A DNA stretch of 64,000 nucleotides from Pseudoscleropodium purum (GCA_963969395.1 OZ017802.1:746501-810500), one strand, 5' to 3'; positions 11,110 to 22,772 are shown, counted from the stretch's first letter. Numbers and translations are program-made. The notes: generated by a model not told the origin, from the letters alone.

Positions 11110-11660
11110 TTATCCTCTCAATTCAGACCTCAAGTGGCCTAAATCTCTCCAATGCACACTCTCGTGCTCCAAATCACTCAATTCAGACCCCAAGTGGCCC
11201 AAATCTCTCCAATGCACACTCTCGTGCTCCAAATCACTCAATTCAGACCCCAAGTGGCCCAAATCTCTCCAATGCACACTCTAGTGCTCCAAATCACTCA
11301 ATTCAGACCCCAAGTGGCCCAAATCTCCCCAATGCACACTCTAGTGCTCGAAATCACTCAATTCAGACCTCAAATGGCCTAAATCTCTCCAATGCACACT
11401 CTAGTGCTCCAAATCACTCAATTCAGACCCCAAGTGGTCTAAATCTCTCCAATGCACACTCTAGTGCTCCAAATCACTCAAATCAGACCTCAAGTGGCCC
11501 AAATCTCTCCAATGCACACTCTAGTGCTCCAAATCACTCAATTCAAACCCCAAGTGGTTCAAATCTCTCCAATGCACTTCCAAATGATCTAATACACTCA
11601 AATCAGACCTCAAATGATTCAAATCTCTCTTATGAGCACTCAAATGCTCAAATCACCTCA
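11110..11660 (-). repeat. 60-bp tandem repeat in the leader of B1
   Basis: About nine units of 60 bp between gag and the primer-binding site, each with the caattcagaccccaagtgg block and the ctccaatgcacactctagtg block. Units differ at a few positions and decay towards 11600-11660. Since 60 is a multiple of three, frames stay open on both strands; the plus-strand frame 11025-11672 is a by-product of this repeat. Confidence 0.88.
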
Positions 11661-11914
11661 ATGGAGTATTAAATGCACAAATCAGCCCCTTTGGAGGAAG
11701 AGCTAAACTCTAGCTCCCAACAAAGGCTATGAAGCACCAAATCACTCCTCAATGAGCACAAATGAACCCCAAACAACAAAATACCTCACCCAAAGGTCCA
11801 AATCTTCAATGAAAATGCTCCAAATGACTCCAAACTCCACTTGCTCCAAGCTCCAACAATGCTCCTCCAACACACCTTGCAATGAGATCCAATCTCTAAT
11901 AGCAACTCACATGA

Positions 11915-11928
11915 GTGGGCCCATAACC
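11915..11928 (-). promoter_or_regulatory. Primer-binding site of B1
   Basis: GGTTATGGGCCCAC on the minus strand, directly after the B' LTR. Same half-tRNA-iMet complementarity as family A. Confidence 0.75.
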
Positions 11929-12370
11929 TGTTGAAAAAAGAAACACCAAGCCAATGTATTCTAATGAAGGGGGATTACAAACAAGTGTGAGAAAGGGTAA
12001 TGAACCCATGCAAGGGCTCCCCTCTTATACTACTACTTGGTGGCCTCTCAAGTGTCTTGCAAGTCCTTTCGAAAGCCACTTGCAAGCCACCTCATGGACC
12101 ACATGGCGGTCCATCCTCATGCGGCCCTCCACGTGTCTAGACACGTGTCGGTCCATCTATCCTATGCCCTCCACGTGTCTTTGCCTACCACATGCAAGAC
12201 ACGTGGCGGTCCGCCAACATGCTTCCTTCCACGTGTCCTTGCCTATCTTATGCATGACATGTGGCGATCCTACATTGTTCTTGCTTTGGCTACAAACAAC
12301 ACCTATCCAACGTTAACCCATACTAGGAGCTTTCAAACAATCCAAAGCATCCTACTCAATATCTTCAACA
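11929..12370 (-). repeat. 5' LTR of B1 (variant B', 442 bp)
   Basis: On the minus strand it runs from TGTTGAAGATATTGAG to the end next to the primer-binding site. It differs from the 456-bp B LTRs (for example tgcatgggctcattacc instead of gcaacggctcactaccc, and a 14-bp shorter tggcaagag region), so it is a separate, older subfamily. It keeps the CACGTG cluster. Confidence 0.85.
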
Positions 12371-12537
12371 GCAAGAGGTGGCTTGCAAGTGGCTTTCGAA
12401 AGGACTTGCAAGACACTTGAGAGGCCACCAAGTAGTAGTATAAGAGGGGAGCCCTTGCATGGGCTCATTACCCTTTCTCACACTTGTTTGTAATCCCCCT
12501 TCATTAGAATACATTGGCTTGGTGTTTCTTTTCTCAA
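12371..12537 (+). repeat. Partial B' LTR, plus orientation
   Basis: The last ~167 bp of the B' LTR on the plus strand, meeting the minus-strand LTR at 12370. Together they form a long inverted repeat (about 11929-12095 against 12371-12537) separated by the remainder of the first LTR. The boundary is abrupt, so the beginning of this LTR has been lost. Confidence 0.85.
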
Positions 12538-14118
12538 CATGAAGGAGGTGGAGCACTCTACTCACGTAATGGCCAAGGAGGGAGGTCACAACCACAGAAG
12601 GAGACACGCACTTGCTTCAATTGTGGTAAACCCGGCCACCTTGCAAAGTTTTGTAGGTCGCCCAAGAAGGAGAGTGCAAATAAGGCTAGTGTGAAGGAGG
12701 TGGAGGAAGACTTTGCGTTTGCAACCAATGATGGATATGACAACACCGACATGTTCAAGTGGATCATTGACTCCGGTGCAACGCAACACATGACTCCACA
12801 CAGGCAAGCATTCCTCACGTATGAGCCTATTAGCAACCGCACGGTGTATTTGGGTGACCATGGCGTGGTGGATGCAATTGGCATGGGTTGCATTGTGGTG
12901 GAGGTAGAGGTGAAGGGCAAATTGAGGACAATTCGCATCCAAGGTGCTTTACATGTGCCCAAGTTGTATGCAAATTTGCTCTCGGTGAGCAAGTTGGTGT
13001 CACAAAATTTGAAGGTGCAATTCAACAACCAAGGTTGTGTTTTGCGTGCACCCAATGGAGAGATGATCGTGACGGCACCAAGAGAGGGCAACTTGTATCA
13101 GTTGTGGTTCAAATCGATGAACGGTACAAGCATGGCGTGTTTGGCACAAGGAGCATCTCATCAACAATCTTTGGAGCTTTGGCATAAGAGATTGGGCCAC
13201 CTCAATGAGAAGAGTGTGAAGAGTCTTCAAAGCATGGTGGGAGGCATGCAAGTGATGAAGGGCTCTTGTGATTTGAAGTGCGAGGCTTGCATTCAAGGCA
13301 AGCAAGCGAGGCAATCATTTCCATTGGATGGAGGGATGGGAGCAACCAAGGTGTTGGAGATTGTGCACTCGGATGTGTGTGGCCCTATGAAGACCACTTC
13401 CATGGGTGGTGGAAGGTATTTTTTAACCTTCATTGATGATTTTTCAAGGAAGATATGGGTGTTCATGCTTAAATGCAAGAGTGATGTGTTTCAGCAGTTC
13501 AAGGCATGGAAGGCACTTGTAGAGAATGAATCGAGGCATAAGGTGAAGGTGTTGAGATCGGATAATGGATGGGAATACATGTCCAAGGCCTTTGAGGCTT
13601 TTATGAGAGAGCATGGCATTCAACACCAAACCTCAGCCCCTTATACTCCACAACAAAATGGTGTGGCAGAGCGTGCCAACCGCACACTTATGGAGATGGC
13701 TCATGCCATGTTGCATGCCCAAGGCCTCAAATTTGATCTTTGGGTAGAGGCTATATCAAATGCGGCCTACACACGCAATAGATGCCTCTCAAGGGTAGTA
13801 GCTTCTATGACACCACAACAAGCATGGAGTAGAAAGAGGCCAAACATTGGGCATATGCGAATCTTTGGATGCATTGCATATGCCTTGGATTTGAATCCTA
13901 AGCGCACCAAGCTTGATGAAAAGGGCATCAAATGCTTGCTTTTGGGCTATTGGGAAGGCTCCAAGGCCTATAGATTGATGTGCTTGGAGACAAAGAAGAT
14001 CATCAAAAGTCGAGACGTTACCTTCATGGAAGACAAACTAGGGATAAGCGATGCTTTGGAGATGTGTCCAAGTGGTGTTAGAGATTTTGTACATACTAGC
14101 GTAGACCATGTACAGTGA
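12514..14118 (+). pseudogene. copia B'2 gag-protease-integrase fragment (534-codon frame)
   Basis: Open plus-strand frame starting inside the partial LTR and running from late Gag (CFNCGKPGHLAKFC knuckle) through protease (IIDSGATQHMT), the integrase zinc region (WHKRLGHL, LKCEACIQG) and integrase core (HSDVCGPM, SDNGWEY, AERANRT) into the post-integrase linker. The last residues come from LTR C, which cuts the element at 14076. Early gag and all of RT and RNase H are missing, so it cannot act alone. SDNGG reads SDNGW. Orientation is opposite to B1. Confidence 0.85.
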
Positions 14119-14330
14119 GCCTTAGGAGTAGCTTTAGACACTTAGTTAGTGTTAGAGTCCATGGGTATTGCTCGTAGTCAAAGGCAGCCCAATGTAGTTA
14201 GTTATCCCACATGGATTGTGGATAACTAGGAAAGGCTTCTAGCTTAAGTTGAGCCCACTCATGTGGCTTGGTATCGTTCTACCATCTAAGTAAAGCCTTT
14301 CTCTCATAACATAACTTTGTAATCTCAATA
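14076..14330 (+). repeat. LTR of copia family C, plus orientation
   Basis: 255 bp from TGTTAGAG to CTCAATA, followed at once by the primer-binding site, so it is a 5' LTR. It contains the AGTTATCCCACA...TGTGGATAACT hairpin shared with family A. Confidence 0.87.
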
Positions 14331-14461
14331 GGTTATGGGCCCACGCACTTGGAGTTGCACTTAAGGAAGAATTTCATATCATTTGGAGGCAATCTTGGAG
14401 CTTGGAGGAGCAATCAGTGTTTTGTGTCTTATTCACCTACAAACCATATGGTGTGAGTTAT
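14331..14461 (+). other. Primer-binding site and start of the family C leader
   Basis: GGTTATGGGCCCAC at 14331-14344, then about 115 bp matching the start of the family A leader (cacttggagttgc, ccatatggtgtgag). It stops at about 14461, where minus-strand RT sequence begins. No coding sequence of this plus-strand element follows. Confidence 0.75.
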
Positions 14462-15146
14462 TTGGGGCTTCTTCAACTTGCACTTGAGATACTCTTGGCC
14501 TTCTTGCACAAAGCCTTCGGGTTGATCCATGTAGATGACCTCCTCCAACTTGGGGTTGAGAAAAGCCGTCTTCACATCCATTTGGTGCATCTCCAAAGTC
14601 CATGGCTGCCCCAAGAGTCACAATGCACCAAATGGTGCTAAACTTGGCAACGGGGGCAAAGGTCTCATTGAAGTCCTCCCCTTGCACTTGGAAAAAACGC
14701 CTAGCAACTAGCCTTGCCTTGTACCTCAGAACGTGACCCAAAGCATCCCTTTTGGTGGAGAAAATCCACTTACAACTCACACTTGATCTCTTGAGAGGGA
14801 GGGTTGCAAGTTCCCATGTCCCTTTGTCAATGAAGGCCTTGTACTCCTCTTGCATGGCCACCTCCCACTTACTTGCATCTTCGCAACGCAACACCTCTCT
14901 AAGCGTGGATGGATCTCCAAGGAAAACCACATTGGCTTGTTCTTCTTGTTGTTGGGGATGAATGTGGTTCAGCCACCAATCTCCAAGGGGCTTGCGGGTC
15001 CTTGTTGGATAACGGGGCTCCTCCTTGCGCTGATCTTGCTCCTCCAAGGGCTGGTCATGCTCTTGCTCCCTTAGTGAAGTGCTTGGAGAAGGGGCCGTTG
15101 ATCTCTTCACTTTGGGTGTGGCCACCTTCTTCTTAGGCTCTACCAT
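14462..15146 (-). pseudogene. copia linker and RT-start fragment, minus strand
   Basis: Minus-strand frame 14433-15146 covers the acidic linker (AEPKKKVATPK-like), the RYPTRTRKPLGDWWLNHI block and the start of reverse transcriptase (CKWIFSTKRDALGHV, FNETFAPVAKFSTI). A 1-bp insertion near 14595 shifts the frame inside the MDLEMHQMDV block. It is flanked by LTR C sequence on both sides in opposite orientations. Confidence 0.8.
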
Positions 15147-15316
15147 ATTGAGATTACGAAGTAGTATATGGGAGAAAGCCTTTACTTAGATGGTAGAAAG
15201 ATACCATGCCACATGTGTGGGCTGAACATGAGGTACAAGCCTTTCCTAGTTATCCACAAACCACGTGGGATAACTAACTACATTGGGCTACCTTTGACTA
15301 TGAGCAATATCCATTC
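15147..15316 (-). repeat. Partial LTR of family C, minus orientation
   Basis: Matches the CTCAATA half of the C LTR on the minus strand (gtagtatatgggagaaagcc, aaaccacgtgggataact) and stops at about 15316 next to AT-rich DNA. Inverted relative to the LTR at 14076-14330. Confidence 0.8.
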
Positions 15317-16559
15317 AAAGTTGAAAAAGAAAGTTTTTGTAAATATTGGCATGCAATTTCAAATGTCTTTGACTGCCAATTGTAGAATTTTTCTATTCTA
15401 CAAATTTTGAATTTAAAACTTTTGATGTTGAAAAATTGAGTTGAAAGTCTAGGAAAAATTTTCTTAAAAAAACACACTTGATTTTTGCTCTTTAAAAAAA
15501 TGCTAAATAGAAGTAGGTCTAAAATTGGAAAAGAAAATTTAATCTTTAATAACTCCAAGATGGGATTGAAAGACAATAATACAATGGTGGATTGTTTTAG
15601 CAAACAAACACAACATTTTCAAATAAAAATTTGTAGAAAATTGTGAAAATTGCATTTAGAAATGAATCCTACAAGTTATTTTTTCAAGAAGATGCTAAAA
15701 TTGCCTAAAAAACAAGATTGTCATTAACTTTCTCATTATTAGTGCAAATAGAACAAATCAAAGCTTCACATGTAGACAAAAATATATAATTTTAGGGGAA
15801 AAAAATTAAAAATTATTTTGATTTTTTACAACTTTTTTGTGTTGCCGGCCTAGTTCAGTTTCAGGCTTTTTGTGATATAACTTTTGCTTTCGGGCACCAA
15901 TTGAAATAAAAATTATATTCTCACATAGATAATCAATTTTTCTATCTTATGGAAAAGTTTCAAAACAATTTATCAAAAATTGAGGTCATAGGGACTTGCC
16001 CAAAATCTGATTTGTATCCCAAGGGGACAATGAGACTTTAGGGATTAATACAACAAATGCTTGATATACTTTGTATGTTGGTTTCCAATTGTCACCAATA
16101 CAATATTTGCATATATAGTACCACTACCATTCCGTGCATAGATATAAAAAGTATCATTATGAACCTCCCAATTGACAATATTTATATATGTTATCCTAGT
16201 ACTAGGCTTTATATTGTGCCAACATTTTGAGCTCAAGTAAGCAAACCTCTAGGCATAGAATGGTATAAATCCTAATGGTATAAACCCAAATGGTATAAAT
16301 CCTAATTAAATAAACCTCCTAATTGACACCAAGTAAAATCTCTTCATGCTTTTAGACCCCATAATAGCAATTACAGAGAATGTGCTAAACTATTAGCAGA
16401 AGAAGAAACTACAACAATTAGAAAATTAAACTACATTCAATTAGCTTGTTCCATAATACATGTAAGGTATCTAAAGCACTTACATAGTTATATTGAAAAT
16501 CTTTTAGCTAAACCTCTTAACCCCTGAAGGCCAATTGTTCACTACTCGAAGTGATCACT
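15317..16559. other. AT-rich intergenic DNA
   Basis: No intact gene. A short imperfect tandem repeat of tggtataaaycc occurs at about 16260-16305. A plus-strand stretch at 16375-16530 looks weakly coding and precedes the polypurine-like tract described next. Confidence 0.5.
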
Positions 16560-16589
16560 GTCAATATTTTAGAAAACTATGAGAATTAA

Positions 16590-17165
16590 AAAGGAGGGGA
16601 TTGCTATTATGTGAGCCTAACAGCATGAGCACATGAGCCTAAAAGACTATATTCTTATGTTATAGATGTTTATATTATAAAATCCTTCAATGATTATAGT
16701 ATAACTATAATAAAATTGCATAAGAGTATAATCAACTCAAACCAAGCACTAAATAGCCAATTAACCAATTTTATCTTTGAAGAAGCTTACACATGCAAGT
16801 AGCCAAGGCTAGCCTAGCTCTTTCTGTTCTTCTCATTTCCTTTATCCAATTTTTTGACCATGTTGTCAATTTATTTTCGTGCTTTTTCCTACTTTTTCCT
16901 GCTTTTTCCTATGTGATTCTTTTTGCTTTGCCTTTTTTTTCTTTTCGTGTAAGGCTAATGCAAACTCCGTTCACAGTTTGTAGAGTTTATGGACTATAAA
17001 CCGTAATCTTGCCTCAGATATGGCTCCCGTGTGGTCATTCATAAAAATCACCCTTTTCCCTATCTGAAAATGAACGGTTGGACCCCTGCAACCTTGGTAG
17101 GTTAGGATATTAGATTCCTATACCGTATAGTTGATGCCCCAGAGGTTGATATTCAGTCGGACAAC
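16590..17165 (+). repeat. Possible old LTR after a polypurine tract
   Basis: A purine run, aaaaaggagggga (about 16589-16601), is followed by ttgctattatgtgagcc, a common layout for a polypurine tract and 3' LTR start. The following ~560 bp hold an AT-rich TATA-like stretch and end in unremarkable sequence. No second LTR copy was found in the window, so this rests on the local layout only. Confidence 0.3.
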
Positions 17166-17664
17166 GTAAGTTAAAAAAAAACAATGTTTCTAAAATATCT
17201 AAAGTTTTCTAATATTCTAAAACACCAGATTGCAACATCTTCCACACTCCAACAGTCACAGATCACAAGGCGGCTAGTGTTGTGCATAAGGTACCCAACC
17301 TTTCAAAATCAATAGAATATTACTGAAGCGTCAGAAAATAACGAAACCATTTCAGTCACATTTCTCTTTAGATCGCTAATCATCTTATCAAATTTTTGTG
17401 GTTTTAAAATCATTGAGATAGTAGGTCCAGAAAAGTTTTGGAATTAGATATTTCCGCATTCATTCAGATAAAATTGGGACGCCATAACAAGGTTCAAGGA
17501 ATCACTTCTAACCAACCCCTTTGAATTACACAGCCAACCAGCGGAGGAATTTTGCAACAAGCAAGCCAACTAACCACTTCAGCGTCCCCCATCCAGATAG
17601 CTCGCTACATTTAGAACCCTAGAAGCAGAGAAAACGAAATAGACAAAACCCTAATCAAATCCAG

Positions 17665-19075
17665 TCACCCATAAATGGCCTGTGACAAGATTCGCACTTC
17701 TTTCACTACCTCATCAAGGCTTACTTTGAACTTAGCACTATCCTCTTCACTAACTCCACCTTTAGGAGGAACTGGTAACACTAGCAAACAGCTAGTAGGC
17801 CTCTTCGTAGAACCAGCTCCACCCAAATCCTGCATATAAAAGTTGGATTAAAAACGTTCAGCATTCGTCGGAAGGACATGTGACAAAGTAGTGGGTACAT
17901 TTCATTGATTCAGTTTTTCATTGATTCATATCCTTGGTTCCTACTTTAAACGAAAATCCTACTTCAACACATTCTTCATGTCTCTCACTGCTCGAATCTC
18001 GATGATTTCAACATCCACGAAGTGAATAAAACTGATAGGCATCTAGGAAGATGCAAATGAATTTTCGTGAACTAGGATATATTTGATAAATCAACTCGTA
18101 AAGGGAACCAACGGACTTATGCTACAGGCAGTACATGATGTATCTCAAGACCAAACGGAAGATCACGCAACGGTTCTATAATAAATTGGTAGTAAACAGA
18201 CTTTGGGAAAGTAGGAACACGATAGAGAATCACCTCCTTAGACGGCACATAGAGGTAGGGAATATTGGCATCTTCACACAAGATAGGAACATGCGTTATC
18301 ACATCAATTGGTGAAATATCCCCCGCTATGATAACCAACCTGCAAGAAACGATCAACATAAGAACAAAAAGAAGTAGTAATAGGGAAGAGAAAATATATA
18401 AGCAATATTTTCACCATTTCCAAAATCTTTGACAAGCGCACATGTCGGAAGAGAGAAGCACCAGAGGCATAGCTACAAGCACGGATACCGGTACATAACT
18501 TTTATCACATCTAAAACCTGAGCAATGATTAAAGGAGAATGCATTTACCCTTTCTGTCCTTTCCTGATAGCCTTCACAACTTCCTTCACTCCCCGTTTTA
18601 ACTGCTTTGATGAAGCAGCTGCATGAAGTCGAACAAACAAAAAACCACAATGCCAGAGGCACTCTATTGGAAGGTCGCTAGGAAGGCTTAAACAAGATGA
18701 GCCCTTAACTTGCAGAGCAACTACTGGGTTACATGGCAATTCCAAAAGACAGATTCGGGAAAGTTGGCCGAGATCCCTCTCTGAAAGGATTTTAAGTCCC
18801 GGAAACAAAAATATTCATGCCAACTCACAGAGAAGAGAAGATATGATATGGAGCGTGAAGTCGGAAACACTCAATTGCGAGGAATACAGAAAGCTATCGA
18901 ATGAAGGGGACAATAGGCAGGGGGGCGAGAAGGACTACACACCTTTCTTGACGACCTTGAGAGTCTTCTTGGTGAGCTTTTTGCCAGCGAGAGGCTTGGC
19001 TATGGGAGAGACAGCCAAGCGTTTGCGTCGGTCCTTCTCCTTGTCGTGGCGATCGTCTTCCCCATCACTCGCCAT
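17665..19075 (-). CDS. NHP2: NHP2, H/ACA snoRNP core protein (L7Ae family), 4 exons
   Basis: NHP2 binds H/ACA guide RNAs in the nucleolus with dyskerin, NOP10 and GAR1, which direct rRNA pseudouridylation. Exons on the minus strand: 19075-18943, 18618-18549, 18339-18234, 17829-17665; all introns are GT-AG. The joined product is 157 residues, the normal length. A lysine-rich N-terminus with the plant-conserved IAKPLAGKKL block (25-34) precedes the L7Ae fold: KRGVKEVVKAIRKGQKG (about 52-68), VIIAGDISPIDVITHVPILC (70-89), YVPSKEDLG (98-106), GSTKRPTSCLLV (109-120). The start is the first ATG of the conserved frame. The ISPIDVITHVP wording separates NHP2 from ribosomal L7Ae and the 15.5K/SNU13 protein. 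No lesion is visible, so it is probably functional. Confidence 0.93.
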
Positions 19076-19275
19076 AAAGAATAAGAGGGCGTCGGAAGGG
19101 GAAGCGCGAAGGGAAATCAGGAGATGCAGAAGTAGGAAGTGCGGTCCCAACAGCGGAACATAGGATAATGTGGCGAGGGACGAACTTGAACCCTGAACCA
19201 AGTAATCGCAGCGGCAACGGCGAACTCTCCCAAGTGAGGGGCCAGCCTCCCCTTACGATAGATAGTCAGCCGGAG

Positions 19276-19283
19276 TTAGGGTT
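19276..19283 (-). promoter_or_regulatory. Telo-box upstream of NHP2
   Basis: AACCCTAA on the minus strand, about 200 bp upstream of the NHP2 start codon, in a locally GC-rich segment (19150-19400). Telo-boxes are common in plant promoters of ribosome-biogenesis genes. A TGGGCC (site II type) occurs further upstream at about 19543. Function here is inferred from position. Confidence 0.45.
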
Positions 19284-19449
19284 GTGCTCTCCGTGCCCTA
19301 ATTCTTTGGTCGGTCTCCTTCAGTTCGGGCCCGGGAAACTGACCCACTCATTGCCCGGGGCTAGACGTAGAAATTTGGCCTCTATCTTCGGGGCGTTTAA
19401 TTTTGTATTTCTTGACTACTCCAAACTGATTAGGATTCCATCATGAGCT

Positions 19450-21170
19450 CAAATTTTCAATTTCTTTTTGTACGTGATATGTGATGCGTCTATGAAAAAA
19501 GGGGGCATGGATTCGGCCATCAATGTATAGTTTAACCCCTAAATGGCCCAAGGTCTTTTTGGGAGCTTCTAGGAATTTGCTCCAAATTGCACAAACATTT
19601 TGATAAGTTGTATCAAATTTTTTTTAATGTAATTATACAAATTCAAACTAGATATGTTAGAGATGACATAGAAAAAGAAAGCACAACAATCTTGCTTACA
19701 AATTGAAAGACTATAACATTTGATCATGAGAGTGTTAAAATTGTGAAAGTGACTTGAAACCTTTCAATCTTCTTTTCACATGTCAAATCAAAAAGATTGA
19801 TCATGCTAAAGAGCATAACATATATAACGCCAATCAATTTATGGCTTTGCAAAATCTCTTCTATATTTTTTTCATTTAATTTCTAATGTGAATTTTTCTT
19901 TAAGATTTAGTATATTTGAGGCTCATTTCCAAGAGTTCTTAACACACCAAAAAGTCAAGATTGCAATGGACACTCTTAGTTCCTTGCACAAAATCTTAAA
20001 TAGAAAAATCATAATCAATGATTTTCCATCAAAATGAGACTTTTGATGGAAAAACAAGACTTCAAAAAGAATTTTTCAAAAATATAAAACACTAAAAATA
20101 GCAACTTGGTTAGGTTTTAACTTCCAAGTTTTGTCCATACCAAAATTGGACACCTTGGGAATTTAGGGGTTAAATGTTATTGAACCAAAACTTGTTCATC
20201 CTCATTTTGCCATTGTTAACTCCTCAAGGCACAACAATTTTTTGACAATGGAGATTTTCAATGAATTTTTCCTCTTTGATATATTTTTGGCACATAGATG
20301 TGCTTGAAAATTTTAATTTTTATCATACAAAAGTAAAGACTATTTTGTTCAATATGCATGGAATTAATTATAGAAAATATTGACTATTGGATTTTTTAAA
20401 TTACAAAATTTTGGGATGATCAACTTTATAGGCAAAAAAATGTAGTTTTTTGGGAGAAAAATTATGAGAAGATGAGTATTACTCTATTACCCTTCAAAAA
20501 AATTGTATTAGAATCTAAGACAAATGTAGAATTTTTTTATTTTAAAAATTAAAAACTCTCTAAAATTTGTATACATTTTAAAACATAAGGAGTAGAAAGC
20601 CCAAACTAACCAAATTAGATCCTACAAATTTTAAAGAATTTATATAAGTGTCAATTTTTAAAATTGAACAATTGATATTCTAAGTATACTATTTGGAACA
20701 TCTTCAAAATTTTTTGAAGCACTCTAATTATTTTTGTATTCTTAATTGCATTATTGAAATTGAACATTGTGTTTTTTAAATTACTAAAAATATAATTTTT
20801 AATTTTTTTGGGAGACCTAATTTATTAGTGTAGATGAAAGAATAGGAATGTCTCCAAAAAATATTCTTTTCCATCCCTACTATTCTTTTCATTGTAAAAC
20901 AAGATGTGTGGGCTCTATAGAATTACCTACAAAACCAAAATTATACATTTAATTCAAATGTATTACCAATAATGTATTAAAAAAGATTTTATAAAAATCA
21001 TAACTACTTGCAAACTAAAACTCTTCATAATTTTCATCTCATTAATCAAAATAGAATGATTCAAAGCTTCCTCACATACATATAAATCTAGAAATTCAAC
21101 TTCAAATTTTTATTTTTAGAAAAAATAATTTTAAAGAAGTTTTTTAAGCTACCTACATTACCAAAAAATG
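19450..21170. other. AT-rich intergenic DNA
   Basis: No coding frame, RNA gene or recognised repeat is seen. The sequence is strongly AT-rich with frequent A and T runs. Confidence 0.55.
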
Positions 21171-21705
21171 AGGGAATAAATGACTACAAAAAATGATTGC
21201 TATGTAGTCATTGTGGACACTGTCAACTGCAAAATGACTTGGGGTCCTTACAGTCATAGTGGACAAGTCATTTTAATAAATGACTACGGTTGTAATATCA
21301 CCATCCATCTCGGACTTGGACGACTACTTGGATGAAACAAGTGCTACGTGAGGTGATAAAAAAAAAAGGTTTAAGAAAGTCAGTAGTGATGTCTTATGTA
21401 GAAAGCTGTTTTGAATTGTATGTGACATGGACAACCATGTCAACAATTGTTTTGTAGTCACACTTTAGTTACAGCCGACCCATAAAAAATCTGACATGGC
21501 CATCCATATTAGTAGGCATTCTATAGTCATTTTCTTGTCATTTTGAAGTTATGATAGACCTATGAAAAATCCAATGTGAACATTCACGTCAATAATCATT
21601 CTTTAGTTATTCTCTTGTCATTTTGAAATTATGATAAATCCATGAAAAATTGGACATGGGCATCTATGTCAACAGTCATTATGTTGTCATTTCAAGTGAT
21701 AGCAA
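21171..21705. repeat. Degenerate tandem repeat with ~80-bp units
   Basis: From about 21439, three and a half loosely matching units follow one another. They share the cattctatagtcattttcttgtc-like and atgaaaaatc..acatgg-like blocks and a closing atgtca. Upstream (21175-21300), short inverted copies of gactac/gtagtcattgtggac occur. It could be the remains of a non-autonomous element; no termini were fixed. Confidence 0.45.
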
Positions 21706-21710
21706 TACGT

Positions 21711-21785
21711 CATATAAAATACATTATATACATTACACCATACACCATATACAATACACCATACATCATATACAATACAAAATAT
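21711..21785. repeat. Low-complexity ataca/ccata tract
   Basis: About 75 bp made almost only of variants of catatacaatacaccata. Confidence 0.6.
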
Positions 21786-22772
21786 TGCATGGCTTTCAAA
21801 GCCATTTAATGTGAGTACAAGTGAAAATAACAAGCATTTTATACAAGTGGGGGGTAGTAGGCAAGACAAACCATGTGAAATATAGAAAATATAGGAATTG
21901 AGTTACAAGTAATATTTTAGACTTCATTTAGGCATAGTAAATTAATTTTTTTCCAATAAACTTTGAATTAAAAAAAATTGAGAAATCAATCTCACTTTCA
22001 TCTCCAATTTATTTTAGATTTTGAATCTCAAATGAAAAGTTGTGGACAAATTTGAGAAAGGGATTGGAAAAGATTTTTTTTTGACATTTTTTTAACATAT
22101 TTTCTGAATTTAGTAGTATAGAAGACGTGACATAGTCATTTTTGAATCGTTATTCTAGTGCAACACTATAACACAATTTCCATTTCACTAGGTCCACTTA
22201 AGTAGAAATCATAGTTGTCATCTATTCAATTATGAATTGTTTGAAGTGGTGAGAAGTGGTCTAATGACACTAGAGAATGCCACTAATTGCCCAAAATAGT
22301 TGCTTCCTGTTAACCCATTATGTTGTCCTTTAAAAAAATTATTACTTGGCGTACTTTAGATTCCTCAAAATAATTATTGATATTTTAGAAATCTCAAGGT
22401 AATTAGATTAGAGGATAAAGTATGCTAGACTATACGGAACATAAATATTCACATGTATAAAAATATTAGATACAAAAATTATTAAATTGTGAAAATGACA
22501 AATTATATTTATTCCTGTATTTTTTGAGCATTTTGAAGAGTTAATTAAAATTAGGAAAACACAAAGAATTGGTTATAATAATGCAGAATCTTAAAGTATA
22601 TACTTCAGACTATAAGATGAACAAATTAATAAGGAGGAAAAATATCTTAATTCACAAATTATTGATTTTACAAAAGACCACTTTAGCATAGACAAGGAAG
22701 ACCAAACCGACAATACAACTTACTTAGTACATAGACTAGGCTAATTTTAGGATTAGAAATGGTTAGGAAAAG
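21786..22772. other. AT-rich DNA upstream of the gypsy remnant
   Basis: No readable reverse transcriptase precedes the RNase H of the gypsy element, so its 5' part is missing or decayed beyond recognition. Nothing else was identified. Confidence 0.45.

Noticed and set aside
11110..11660. Regular repeats that might suggest a CRISPR array
   Set aside because: Units are contiguous 60-bp tandem copies with no unique spacers, in plant DNA and inside a retrotransposon leader.
11025..11672. 215-codon frame of 20-residue repeats
   Set aside because: It is a by-product of the 60-bp tandem repeat in the B1 leader, antisense to the element.
18117..18359. 80-codon frame as a stand-alone small protein
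   Set aside because: Only 18339-18234 is coding: it is exon 3 of NHP2 with proper splice sites, and the rest is intron.
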